Shown: in pieces, positions 1 through 14,213 of the stretch | How the letters are laid out: each line of letters starts with the position of its first letter | Position numbering within the stretch: the first letter of the stretch is position 1 | NCBI GenBank assembly: GCA_043228905.1 | Contig: JBHGNT010000007.1 | Span: 620,001-684,000 of the forward strand | Direction: 5' to 3' | Length of the DNA stretch: 64,000 bases | DNA from: Azolla caroliniana | Taxonomy: Eukaryota > Polypodiophyta | The notes under the pieces: model-generated | Told to the model about the DNA's origin: nothing | Databases searched by the model: none | What the model saw: the letters and a program-made list of their open reading frames with translations, nothing else | Position numbers and translations under genes: made by a program

Positions 1-1878
<1,878 letters not shown>

Positions 1879-1880
1879 TC

Positions 1881-1888
1881 ATTTTATA
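1881..1888 (-). promoter_or_regulatory. Candidate TATA box of the aspartic protease gene
   Basis: Minus-strand TATAAAAT ends 63 bases upstream of the chosen ATG at 1818, a normal position for a core promoter with a short leader. No expression evidence. Confidence 0.45.
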
Positions 1889-1903
1889 GATAGCCGTATT
1901 TCT

Positions 1904-2055
1904 TCTTGTTTTTGCTTTTTGCTTTTTGCGTTTTGCTTTTTGGCTTCCCTTTCTAATTGTTTGTATGGATCCACACGTTCCTTTTCACTTGGTCTCTCAA
2001 GCCTTTCTAATTGTTTCGATGGATTCACACGTTCCTTTCATTTGTCTCTCGGGTT
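1904..2055. repeat. Short tandem repeats upstream of the protease gene
   Basis: A run of TTTTTGC units (about 1908-1944) is followed by two direct copies of a ~53-bp unit starting CTTTCTAATTGTTT at about 1951 and 2004, each containing CACACGTTCCTTT. The copies differ at several sites. No coding potential is seen. Confidence 0.6.
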
Positions 2056-2698
2056 GGGTCACCAAGCTACACGTGCTGATAACCCGAACGTGAGAACCAA
2101 CCTAACAAACGGTAGATTGTATGGCTCCAAATGGGATGTCGTGGCTTGTGTCAATCGACAAATTATCTAAGCATTATTCATAAGTTGGCTCTTGTTAACC
2201 CAGCTACCACATGCTTCCTTGCGCTACCATACCTTCCAAATGTACCTCTAAGATTCGACGATCTGATATCCTTAAGGTTGGATTGTAAGAGGGGTGAGTG
2301 AATTTGCGTGCTTGCTTGATGTTATGTGTGAAATAACAAAACAAACTTGACTCTAAGAAATGAGAAACATTACGACAGTTGTCAAACGTGTGTGCAACTA
2401 TTTGGTCATCAATTACTTGTGTGACATGAAGGATGTTTGGATGACAATAGCTTATAGTTATAACCCCAATTTTCCAACCTTGCAAAACTACCAACCTAAT
2501 TGTCGGAATAAGACTGTGAATTCATAGTTCATTTGTTGTCCTACACGAATGTTCTCGATGTGAGAAATTACAACCACCATTTTCCATTATATGCATGCCT
2601 TCATAGGGAGGCATTCATACGTGTTGGTTGTTCCTTATTTGAACAAGATTGAGAAACAATAACTCTTGCAATGCTTCCTTTCATAGCCCCTTTTCTAC
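2056..2698. other. Intergenic, no gene seen
   Basis: AT-rich sequence with only short chance frames. I see no recognisable protein, RNA gene or intact transposon here. Confidence 0.5.
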
Positions 2699-2835
2699 CA
2701 AACTTGTTGACGAGCTTGAGAAATCATTGTCGACAATCACATTAATGTTGCATGAATTCACCTCACTTCACCCTCTTAACATGCAACATTATTGTAATTG
2801 TCGACGATGATTTCTCAAGCTCTTCAACAAGTTTG
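2699..2835. repeat. Foldback element with 56-bp inverted arms
   Basis: Left arm 2699-2754 and right arm 2780-2835 are reverse complements with four mismatches in 56 positions, around a 25-bp spacer. Each arm contains GAGCTTGAGAAATCAT followed by a GTCGACAAT core (left-arm strand). A transcript would form one long near-perfect hairpin. It could be a foldback MITE remnant or an inverted duplication able to feed small RNAs; no target duplication was identified. Confidence 0.75.
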
Positions 2836-5751
2836 ATTTCGGGAAGCATATAAACTTCCATCGTACCACTTGCGAAATAGTGTGTTTGAATGTGGTATCC
2901 CTGATTGATTTAGCACAACCTATCTTGGATAATGACAACATTCAAATAATTTAATGAAAAGAGACAAGAGCATACGAATGTGGCATAAAAGTTGACCTCA
3001 TTGAATCCTAAAGGGAAGGAGCAATATAAAAAATTTCAAACAACTCAAGTTGGGCCATATTGATCATACACATTATAGATGATATTGACATGAAATGAGG
3101 GGTTTACATCCTAACCTTATGATGTATGTTAATTCAAATATAATTGTTATACATGTCATATAACCAAATTTTCCTCAGGGACGAACTTATATGAGGTTCA
3201 TTATTTAGAGTGCCATGACTCGTTGTCCACTCATTTTCTAAAAAAAGTGTTATGCTTTTGAGCCGTTTGGGAAGCATGCAAAGAACACAAAGAAGTTTTG
3301 TCTTTAGGGTTCAATGCTCATAGTCCGTGACGTTGATGAAGTTGGAAGGAGTGCCATCACTTTTAGCCAAATGCTTCAAATTTTGTAGTTGATAATGGTA
3401 GGTTGACATACTCTTCTCAATCATGCACTACAAGAATATCTTAGGAGCATGTAAAAATGGATGGGTTTAGAATCAGTGACGTGGCTCATTAGGTGCTTAA
3501 ATACATAACAAAGACTACTATTTTAACACACTAGCAAATTTACGACCTATTAAGTGTACGAAGAGAATATGTTCATTGATGAGAATAACGAGAAAAAACA
3601 TTTCATGGAACTAACTTGTGGTTACCATTGTTTTTAGGTGATTGCTATCAATAAGACTGAGTTACGTATTGTTGTTGATTATGAGAAACACACTCAAAAA
3701 ATTATCGAGTTTAAGGAGTGTATGTATCGCTAACTTGCATTTAACAAAGAGTAACCTTCACATAGATTGTTTTCTTTAAGAAACTAGTTTTATTGAATTG
3801 ACAAACTTGTGAAGGAAAAAACACTTCGTCTTTTTTCTTTTTCCAAAAAGAAAAAACCCTTATTGTAACTTGTAAGCATGTTCTTCCGATAATTAAAGAT
3901 GTTACAGTTATCCATGCTATCAAAGAAGTTAATCATGACAAACATTCAAACAAGGATAAGCATAGCTTGGAGTGTCGTGACTTGTAGGTACTTAATCTTT
4001 TTAAAAATTGCAAACGACTTGGTGAATGTTTCCCCATACCACCATATTGTAAATAACTTGCAAAGGAGATGATAACGGGACGCAATGTTTATTCCAATTA
4101 AAGAAAAGTTATGTGATTGATTTGAAAAACTAAACGTGCAAAGTTTAATGTTATGTTTTAAAATATATGTATAGAATCTATTGGTTCCCCTTATAATCCT
4201 TGTTACGTGTGCTTGTGAATTGAGACAACCCTACTCTTTTTGGGAGGGACATGGTTAGATTGTATGAATATGTATATAACATGGACTTGTTGGAGTCAAT
4301 GCCCATCTTGGTGGTATTTATCATTTATGATATACTATCAAATGCTTGAGTCATCATTGGGGTTGATACCCCTATGCATTTGGTTCAAGAATGGTTTGGT
4401 TATATGTTATGTTATGAGATGGATCATATACTAGCTAGAGCACATACTGCACATGTGTCATGTGTGAGATATACATATGGTTTTGTTTGTATGAATTGTG
4501 GCCATATCCAAAGATTCACTATGATCGATAGAGTACATTGATCCTAGAATCCCTTTATTAGATATGCTTAGATATCCAAAGATTCACACACTATTGAGCA
4601 TGGATGGATAGGCTTTAAAGCTCATTGTGAAGTATTTGAAACCTATGTTTATGTGATGAAGCATTACAATAATGCATTTAGCATGTCCATTCCCAGTCAA
4701 ATTCATTCCGGTTGTGTTAAAAAAGAGTTCATGCAATGGTCATTAAAGAGGGGGAAAGCACTAACCTTTCTACTTATTTACAATAACATACTTGCCTTTT
4801 CCAAAATCAACTCAATGTCCCCACAAAAATTTAAAACAAATTGAAAGATCGCTTCATTTTCACAAGTTGATAATCAATTCGGCAAATTTGGGGATTTAAC
4901 TAGTATGATTAACGTGTAACAAAGATTAATAGGTCATAGTAGTTAATTAATTAATTGACATCTAAATGAATGATCAATAAGCATAATATTTAGTCTATGG
5001 CCAAACTTTAGTCTGTTCACTCAATAATAAGTCAAGAATAAAGACTAACCAATGCGATAATTTAATGTCAAACTATGATTAATAAGTGAAATAATGATCT
5101 AGTAATCCACCATGGTTTTGCTTGCTTGGGGAGTGATGATTTAACAACCCAATTAGCAATTAACAAATGTGATTCCACAATTGAATCAACAATCAAACGA
5201 CAAACCAATGAGAAAACTCACCGTAGATAGAAATTCAAAATAAGAACAACAGTTAAATGATCCCGATTACTTCATCAAGTTAGTGTGCGATAGGTTAACG
5301 AGGGGCAAGCTCAACTTAAGAAGACAAAACCGCAGGAGAAATCAAATCAGCAGGGGTATCATTGGAGTTTGGAAAATGGAAGGGGCATCATGTTGAATTT
5401 AGAAAACTTGGGATTCTCCTTACTAGTTATTAGAATTTAGAAGTATAGTTCTCATATTGATCCAAGGAACAGAACAGAACAGAACAGATCGGAACAGAGG
5501 AGCCAGGTATGTCGAGTGACACACAGACACACAGATGCAGATGCACACCCACATCTAGTATCTAAATTTCAATCAACACGGTTCTGCTACATAGAAGTCT
5601 CAATAGTGTTTTTTCTTCTTTCTTTCTTTCTTTCTTTTGTTAATCGATGCTTATAGATGGAGTATTGAAGCTTAAATGAGCATGTTTCTTTTACGGAGAA
5701 GATTAAATGTGGCCTTTTGCTCTTATGCAGCTTCATTGAGTGTCAACAAGT
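2836..5751. other. Intergenic and TRAPPC2 upstream region
   Basis: AT-rich DNA without a recognisable gene. Near the right end are a GAACA-type short repeat (about 5466-5500) and a (TTTC)n microsatellite (about 5608-5636). A pyrimidine-rich stretch ending in TTATGCAG at about 5730, 21 bases before the TRAPPC2 start, could be the acceptor of a 5' UTR intron. Confidence 0.45.
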
Positions 5752-8339
5752 ATGGCTACAACAGCTTGTTTTGTCATTGTGGGGGGAAATAATAACAGCC
5801 CTATATATGAAAGTGAAGTTGGTCCTGCTCCTAAGGTAAGAAATCCACAATTTTCATAGTAGTGAGAGCATTATCAACAATATCCATGCACTTTGTACCG
5901 CCCATTTTGAAGTGTACATGTGTGTGAATTTTATGATGTCCATACATATATGCACATGCTATCTATGTGTATGCATTCAGACTTCCAAAAAAATGAGGTT
6001 GGATTCTGGTTTAAGAGAAATCAGAAACCATATCCGAGGTGTACCACCATTAGCATCGTAATAACCACTGTTAGCACCATGCATAAACATTGAGCTGATA
6101 CTTCATTTCAGCAACTAGAGGACTATATGTACAATGATCTTGTAGTGAAAAATGTTAAAGTATGGCTTGTGAATAAAACTGCAACGTTTATACTCTGAAA
6201 ATAACTGCCATTAGTCATTCTATTATGCTATACATGGACATTCAGATGCCTTGAACTTCTTTTCAGAGGAGACTTTGTTAGTGTCTCATTTTCTGCTTTT
6301 ACTGGCATTCATTTAATGCATGCTGAATCTCAACGGTGGGCTTGTGAGTATCGGAAAGGAGAGGTTCATTAGGACACAACTTCCCTAAGTCTTAGTTAAG
6401 TTGTGCAATATTCAAGTCCAATTCATACAGAACATGTCAAGATGTCCCCGCTTCCATGTATTTAAAATGACATTTTGCTCACAGATACCAACTTAATGAA
6501 CAAAAGAATTAGGATACACTAGGCAAGATTTATTCACGAGAAATCATTGTTGTCTCTTAGGCCATTTTGACCTCATAGAGACCTTAATATATCTTTCTTT
6601 CTTTCCTTTTTTCAAAGATAATCATGTGCCTACTTCGTTGGTCAACATATTGATATTTGTGTTCATTTTTTTACAATACTTCATCATTAGAGTGTATAGC
6701 ATTAAGCTGACAACCCGAGTGTAATCTTGATTACTGTGTTAAAGAGAAGGGAAGAGGCAAATAAGTATGACACTTATCCAGTTTATTTAAGAAAAGGGAA
6801 TCACAAATAAATCTATGTTCTGATTAAAGTCAAATGGATGGGTGCAATCAGGATCATTAAGCAAACACCACCACAATGAAATAATTACCCATTATGTATG
6901 GGATGTATTCAAGAGTATGATAGTCTGTTTCGTGGAGGTTTACAAAAAGAACAACTGTGGATCAATCAAAATATCTGCATCCTTTAATATCATAGGGAAA
7001 TATACTGGATCTTAAGTACTCAGGGTAGAATTTGTTCTTTATATCAACTGATGTTTAGCTGATGGGGATCAAAAGATACAACCGTACACTACATTGATGG
7101 TACAGTTGCTAGTAAACTAATATGGAGTTTAGACTAGAGATGATGGAGGGAATGAATCTGATAGAAAATTATGGACACATGGATAACAAGGTTTGTAAAT
7201 TAGATGCTACTCATGCATTTGCATAGTTTCAGATTACCAGAGTGAGTTACAAATGAGAAAGTTTCATGATGTGTTGGAATTCCTGTAAAAGACCTGGGAT
7301 CCATTTTTCTGAATGGTTCTTGTTGCATTATCTACATGTTGTGCGTTTTGCATTTTGATTTTGTAGAAAGAAGAAGCAGCTCATCAGCATCAATTCATTT
7401 TACATGCAGCACTGGACATTGTACAAGATTTGGCGTGGACCACTAATGCTACGTATGTTAATTCTCAAGTTCCCATTTGTATTACAAAATTCTTTGATAT
7501 TGTTGATATTTTACCCTTGTTCTTGTATATCCATTGCTTTCATACTGACTGTTTTGTTCTCGTGATTGTTCGTTAGGTTTTTGAAGTCAGTTGACAGATT
7601 CAATGATTTGATCGTTTCTGTTTATGTGACTGCTGGTCATATCCTTAGTTCAGTGGTGTAAGATGCATATATATATACATATATTTTGATAGAATTGCAA
7701 GGCATATAAATATAGTTCTATAAGTACACCAAAATGATGTTTTGAAAGCCTTGACGACTTCATACGCACAAAACTCATGCTTCTCCACGATTCAAGGAAT
7801 GAAGATGGAATCAGGAATTTTTTCCAAGAAGTCTACGAACTCTACATCAAGGTAACATTAATAGTGGTGTGCTAAGGGATTGGGGTAAATATTGTAATTG
7901 ATGAATCATTAGGTGGCATAGTTGTAACATAATTAGCATACAATACACATCAAATATGTATGCTAAGTATCTAACCTTTTTTTAAAATACTAGAATATGT
8001 GTTCTACACTTAAAAAAACGAAAAATACATTAAATACTTCTTAAAAGTTAAAGTTTTAAAGAAAAAATTAATTTTTAATTTTTTTTTGGAAACATTAAAT
8101 ACTTGTTAAATATGTAGGATATGTGAAACAATTTAAAGTGACAGTTCTAAAATGGAGAATACGCGTAGAATACTTTAAAGTATTTTAAAATGTATTCTAA
8201 ATATAAAATACATGTTTTTTTAACAACTACACATGGTGGTTTGCAGATACTTATGAATCCTTTGTATATACCGGGTTCTCGTATCGTATCACCATATTTT
8301 GATACAAGAGTTAGAGCGCTTGCTCGTAAATACCTTTGA
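5752..8339 (+). CDS. TRAPPC2: TRAPPC2 (sedlin, Trs20-type) TRAPP complex subunit
   Basis: Small core subunit of the TRAPP tethering complex, which acts in ER-Golgi and later vesicle traffic. Exons 5752-5835, 7367-7452, 7577-7638, 7766-7851 and 8247-8339 join in frame to 136 residues plus stop, the usual plant length. The protein has the longin-like sedlin fold signature: an N-terminal beta strand ACFVIVGG, the helix stretch HQFILHAALDIVQDLAW, KSVDRFNDLIVSVYVTAG, and MLLHDSRNEDGI before FFQEVYELYIK, ending RALARKYL. Introns 1, 2 and 4 are GT-AG. Intron 3 (7639-7765) starts ATATCCTT and ends AC, the pattern of a U12-type AT-AC intron; conventional GT-AG choices nearby lead to stops. With this junction residue 78 is Arg, where His is expected in relatives I know. 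The gene looks complete and functional. Confidence 0.93.
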
Positions 8340-10747
8340 ATTTATGTTTCTGTTTTTTTCAAGTCAATTGAAAACTTGAAATGATTACACTTTGGATGCC
8401 ATGTCTCTTAATTCATGTACATTGTGAGCAAATGGACTTCTGGTAAATGATATCTTATCTCTTGGTCAAATGATGGCATCTCTTCATTGAGGGTTTTTGC
8501 ACGATGATTGTTTTCAATGGCATGCCGCATCATTATGCCAAATTGGATGATGTTACAAAACCCAAATGTTGTATCCAATTCTTTTCAAATAGACTGTACT
8601 CCAACATAAGTGAATTGCAAAGGTTTCATGTTCACCCCTTGTTTCAGTGACATGGTTTGAATTGTTTGCTATATTGAAGCTTACTTATCACTAGTGTAAT
8701 TTCAAGTATTTGTATTAATGAATAGATTGACAAGTACATTGGATTATGGACTAGTATGAAAGGATATGAAAGGGCTAATATATGACAATGTTGACAAATG
8801 CTAGGACAATCTTGCAAATGACCAAGACAATGTAAAATTGATTAGGGACTAGTATGAAAGGACATAAGACAATAGTGACATCTAGGACAATCTTGCATGT
8901 GACCAACCCAATGCATTATCAGGTCTTCACTCCAGAGCAATCTCCTCCCTTGCAAATTTTGTAAATCAACACAATGACTATAAACATGGGCAAATAGGTT
9001 GAAGAAAGTCTAGTTTGTTTGACTTTGGCTGTTGCAATGTAGACATTTGGTGATTATATTGTAGTGAATTGATGTATGTTAAATCTTGTATAGACTAATT
9101 CAATGGACCATGACAAGAAATAATGGACAAAATTCATGTGATGATTTAATCTCATTGACCAAATGACCAATATGCCCTTTGATCCTTATCTACTTGTATG
9201 ATGAATGATGAATGCTCTTGAAAGAATATACCTCTCTCTCTTTTCCACATGCATGATTATAGAATTCTTATGAGGTTGTACAAGCTTTCGAAAACTCCTA
9301 CCTAAGGACTTAATCATTCATGATGATATTTGCAATGCATTTTGCTCATCTGTTTGACCAATTAACTAAACACATGGAAATTTTAAATAATGAAATTATG
9401 AAGCAAGCTTAGTTTTCATTCCAAATTTACCTTTATCTTTCTACTCTATGATTTTAAAATCACCACCTTCATACTTTGGGGGAGATTGGTTTATAAGGAT
9501 TGTTGGTTCCATAGATCACATGGCTCCATGGGGAAAAGTTCTAAGCCGGAATTTGATTTTGAAAATTCTATGCACATTCTTTTCCACACCAGAATGTAAA
9601 GTAGATTTACTTTATATTTGATTATGATTTACTTTGCCTCCATGAATTGCACTTATATAACCAATCCATCCAATATATGGATAATATAGGAGGAAATTAA
9701 CAGATCCATTACCAGGCCCACATGAAAAATTGACACGAAATTGTCAAGCTTCCACGTCACAAAAGTACAATACCATGTTTGTTTGATCCCATTGTTGTTG
9801 ACTTTATAAATGGCATCAAAGCCAAGCACCACTACCAAATTCTATATGCACAATAAAATAATGCATTCGTGGATAAGTAGGAAATGTATTTAGTAGTTAA
9901 AGACATAGTTGATGTGAACCCTGTACCCACTTTTTTTCTCTACACACATGGTTTGATGATAGCCAAATTAGTTTTAACAAAGCTAGTAACATAAAGAATT
10001 GTCCATCTTGCCAATTTTATGTTGATTTCATCCGGAAAAAATTGTAGTGGGTACAAAATTTAGCATGAAAGGTACATTCCTCATCTAGACATTCACACAT
10101 TTTCTAGGCATAAATTGTTGCTATTCTTCTAGGCTACCTTGTGGTTGTGTTTGGCTCACTACGGTCTTTCTAGGTTTTAGTGTGGTATAATTGCATATAG
10201 CAATCACTCAAGACAATGCATGTTAAAAAGGTTGTATAAATATTATGTGTTTCTTGGTGCCTTACATTCGTAAACATTAAATTGTCAAGACTATGCCAAT
10301 GCTTGCACCCCTAGAGGTTTGCCTATCCTTAGACAAAATCATATGCAATGACAAATACATTGACATAATAGTTGTGCATCAGTGATCCATTGGTCAAGGA
10401 CCCTCTTGCAATCTTACACTTAATTAGATAATTGGAGCAGAATCATTTCAGAAAAATCATGTTGCTCAATATGTTATACCGTATCAATCAAATACTCAAA
10501 AATGTTTTTTAATACCACTCTTTTTCAACATTTACAATTAGACATCCAATTAAGCTTAGATGCTTATTGACCAACACCCCAATGGGCTCAAGATTTTTGT
10601 CTTGATTATTGTGTAGATTAATATCGGCATTCAAAAATTGTACTAATGAACATTGTATAGAGAGTGTAGATGATCTCTAAGAGAGAAATATTTGTCGGGA
10701 TAAGTCATTATTGAAAATGTAGGAGGAAGCTCGGATGAATAGAAGGT
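8340..10747. other. Intergenic with degenerate repeats
   Basis: No gene recognised. Around 8740-8910 a unit containing GACTAGTATGAAAGGA and CTAGGACAATCTTGCA occurs twice about 100 bases apart. The rest is AT-rich with no long frame. Confidence 0.45.
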
Positions 10748-12200
10748 GGTAGATAGATAGATAGATTTTTTAGCGTCCATAGAGAGACCAATGTTGACCC
10801 ATAGGACCTCAGTACAAAAGTTATCTTGATGTGTGTCTCCTTCCTAGGAAGGAATTTCATACTTTGAAGTACCAACTCTCGGTGTGCGAATAAGGCATAC
10901 ACATATGAGCTCAACCTTATGGGTGTCCTCTTTAGTATGATACTCAAGTCATCACCCCCTGTTAATATATCATCATGGCTATCACGAATTGCACTAGATG
11001 TAGAGCATGTAAAAAGCAAACGATTAGAATTAGTATTAGAATCACCCATAAAGAGGTCAATTTTGACCTATGGGACCAAACTATACATGTGTTCTTGATA
11101 TGTGTCTCCTTCCTAAAAAGGGGTATTCACAATGTCTCTATGCGTGAATAAGGCATGCACATATGAGCTCAACCTTCTAGGCGGTGTCTTAAGTATGACA
11201 CTTAATTTTTCACTCCCTCTTAATATATATCATCATATCTTGAATGAATTGCACTATATGCCGACCACTTGAAGAGCAAGTGACATTCATCGTCTACCAT
11301 GCCTTCATTGCATACTTTACATGCCCTCAAATTTGTTACATTTTGATACCATGATGCAACTTTAATACCTAACTTGTGAGATTGAGTGTGAAGTAGTGTG
11401 AGGGCTCTATGAGCATCTCTACTCATATTGGTAATGAGATAAGGTTGGATACAATCGAGACCAACATTTAGGGTTGACATTTGCAATGTAATATTCTAGC
11501 TTGTCCTCTTAGCATCTTCCCATTTCATCCTTAATGATTCCACCAACCTTTCCTCAATCATTACATAATGCATAACATCGCCCAAAAGCTCTAAAAGATC
11601 ATCCACGCCCGATCTTTTGAACCATTTTCTTATGTCAACAACGCAATTGGATGAGACAATTTTACTCTTATGATTCTTTTGTAGCTTACATCCAACATTC
11701 CAAGCAAGATATGGTAATCAATGATTCGGCATATTCTTGACTTTTGTAACGTATCTATATACTCTTTGGAGTGCCAATATCTCTATGGGCCGAGCGTCTA
11801 TTTCCAAGAGCATAACTTGGTAAGAGGTAGTGCATTTAACTCCAAATTTTTCTTATTTGTTTATACTACTTTAGTATTTTTTTTATCTTTGGCTCGCCCG
11901 AAGGCTACAACTCACACGAAGTCATGTTTTATTAGCAGTACATAGTCTATCAGGGGGTGTACCAAATGGTACGCGTGAGATACATGCATTTAACTCCTAA
12001 TTGCCTCCTTAAAAACATCTTTTGAATTTTCTCAATCTCATTCCATGCATTAGTAGAGATGGTGCCACCCCATAAAGAAATACTTGAGTACCATGGCATT
12101 GAACAACATTAGTTTTGCTTCCCATCTAAAAGCATCACTTTTATTGCATTGGTTCGCCAACAGATAATACCAAACTTGTGAGCTTGATCAAGGCTACACA
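10748..12200 (-). mobile_element. Decayed LINE (non-LTR retrotransposon) 3' end
   Basis: Read on the minus strand, about 12,085-11,950 gives LWGGTISTNAWNEIEKIQK, the conserved segment after the reverse transcriptase of plant LINEs; just upstream is a frame reading EAKLMLFNAMVLKY. Near 11,340-11,230 is CKVCNEGMVDDECHLLFK, the CCHC-like zf-RVT motif at the C terminus of such proteins. Frame shifts and stops separate the pieces, so it is dead. The 3' end reads ATGGACGCTAAAAAATC followed by a (TATC)n tail at about 10,770-10,748, the short-repeat tail typical of some LINEs. The reverse transcriptase core is not recognisable. Confidence 0.7.
10788..11235. repeat. Direct duplication inside the LINE 3' region
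   Basis: About 10,788-10,990 and 11,054-11,235 are diverged copies offset by about 266 bases. Shared strings include TGTGTCTCCTTCCTA and CACATATGAGCTCAACCTT. The second copy carries the better-kept zinc-finger coding segment. This may be two partial LINE copies or a local duplication. Confidence 0.65.
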
Positions 12201-13732
12201 TGTATAGTTGAAGGGTCTCCTTGTTTGTGTCACAACACTATGTCTTGTTGAATAGAATGGAAGCAAAGTTGCGTGGAAGTGGTTCTCTGGATTGTGAACA
12301 AATAAGTTAACTCTAACATATGTGTGTTACTTCTTCATTTATTACATCAATTTTGGAACTTCACATTTTGGGTTTGATCTTATTTTGCTCCCTATGTTAT
12401 TCATGGAAGTTAAAGTCTTCATTAAAAACTCATTGTTGCTCCCAACCTTCCACATGTGTTGTCATGTAAATGGGAAGAGCCATGGTCTTAAAAAGTAGGA
12501 GCATGTACGATGTTTGTATCCTATCATGATGAAATTGGACATTTTCAATCTCTTTCCAAGTAGGCTTAGAGAATATCTCATTTCTAGTCGATTAGGGAAT
12601 ATGAAGGCTTCATACTACATACCTTGAAGTTCCCTTGGATTGCAAATGGCCAATTTCTTAAGCCCTCATACATCCACACAATGGTAACTTAAGGAAGGAT
12701 TGCATATATAAAAGAAAACATAACACATCAATTTTATCTCCCTCAAATTTGATTGCGTAAATAGGTTATTACTATGTACACCAAAGTCCATAATTGTCAA
12801 CAAATTTTTCCTTTACATTTCTCCCAATTTTTGCCACAAGTATGTCCTTTCTCTTGGGTTTTGAGAAATTGTCAATTAACATGGGCCATTTTATTTCTTA
12901 AATAATGCATTAGTATGCATGTACATGTTCTTATATTTGGTTCTATTGAAATGCATCAAGTAACTTCATGCTTATTGGCATTCCTTATTAAGCTATAGTT
13001 ATGTGATTGAAAGACAAAATTGGTATATGAGACAAATTCTATATACAAAGATGTTGTATGGAAAATTGTAGTCGAGATGTGAAGAGATGACAACTTCAGA
13101 GAAAAGGTAAGGTTTACACTAGTGGAAGGTAAGAAATAGGTGACGTTTCCCATTGGGAAAAGGTAAGAAACCAAAGATATTTTCTCTCATAAGAGTTATG
13201 GAATGAAGATATTTTTTTATTTGAGAAGGTTTAAAACTCGGAACTTTTTGTTTTTCGTCAAAAGAGTTAGGGACTCTTTATTGTTAAGGCATTAAGGATT
13301 TCCATGGGAGAAGAAAGGAAGATATACATGTTTGTATTTGAACAAAACTTGCGAAAAGTGTGAGATAAGTATAACATGGCCCACGTATGGGTATATCTTC
13401 TTGCATATGTCTTTAGCTTTTTATGACCCATGACCCAAAAGTGTGAGATAAGGATAACACGGCCTATGTATGGGTATATCTTCTTGCATATGTTTTTAGC
13501 TTTTCGTGACCACGACTCAATCTTCTCTTGATCTCCATTTGTTAAGTATGCATACATAGAGAGCAAAGCCAACATTACACATAGAGATAAAGAGGCTCCC
13601 AAATATATATGTATGGTCAATGGGATGAGGCCTGAAAGCCCACGGGTAGGCCAAACTTCTCAAGGGTTAAAACATTTATGCTCACGACCATAACAAAGAA
13701 ACGTAGGACCAAGTGCGAATATTCACTTTGAA
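12201..13732. other. Intergenic, no gene seen
   Basis: AT-rich sequence with short chance frames. At about 13,375-13,420 and 13,437-13,510 a string containing GTGTGAGATAAG and GGGTATATCTTCTTGCATATG is directly repeated. Confidence 0.45.
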
Positions 13733-13998
13733 CACACATGTACATATGCATATGCATATACATGTATATGTATGAATGTGATGTACATTTCACAAGTGTA
13801 TATTCACTATGAACACACATGTACATATGCATATGCATATACATGTATATGTATGAATGTGATGTACATGTACATGTACATATGCATATGTACAATATGC
13901 ATATGTACATGTACATGTATACATATACATATGCATATTCACATGTACATGTATACATATGCATATGCATATACACATGTATATGTATGAATGTGATG
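13733..13998. repeat. Alternating purine-pyrimidine tract
   Basis: Long runs made of ATGTAC, ATATGC and ATACAT alternate purine and pyrimidine almost without break. A ~75-bp unit containing GAACACACATGTACATATGC occurs twice (about 13,729 and 13,811). The tract is rich in self-complementary strings such as ATATGCATAT and TGTACATGTACA. Open frames run through on both strands only because the composition lacks stops; I do not regard them as genes. Confidence 0.85.
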
Positions 13999-14080
13999 GA
14001 CATGTATTTACATTATGTATACATAATGTGAAAGTAATATTATCCCTCTTTATCTAGACAAATATATATGTATGTATTTA

Positions 14081-14092
14081 TATATATATATA
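14081..14092 (+). promoter_or_regulatory. TATA-rich core promoter candidate
   Basis: An uninterrupted TATATATATATA run about 120 bases before the ATG at 14,214. It lies next to other AT repeats, so its role as the true TATA box is only a suggestion. Confidence 0.35.
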
Positions 14093-14213
14093 CATATCTC
14101 AAGCTTTTCCATTACCATTCATCCATAATCACCATAGAGAACAGAGGACCACTGAGAAGGGGCGAGAGAGGGTTATCAATTGAAGAAGAAGAGGAATCTA
14201 AAGCTTAGAAGCT

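Noticed and set aside
13617-14031. Overlapping open frames on both strands rich in Tyr, Met, Cys, Ile and His
   Set aside because: They lie in the alternating purine-pyrimidine repeat; absence of stops follows from composition.
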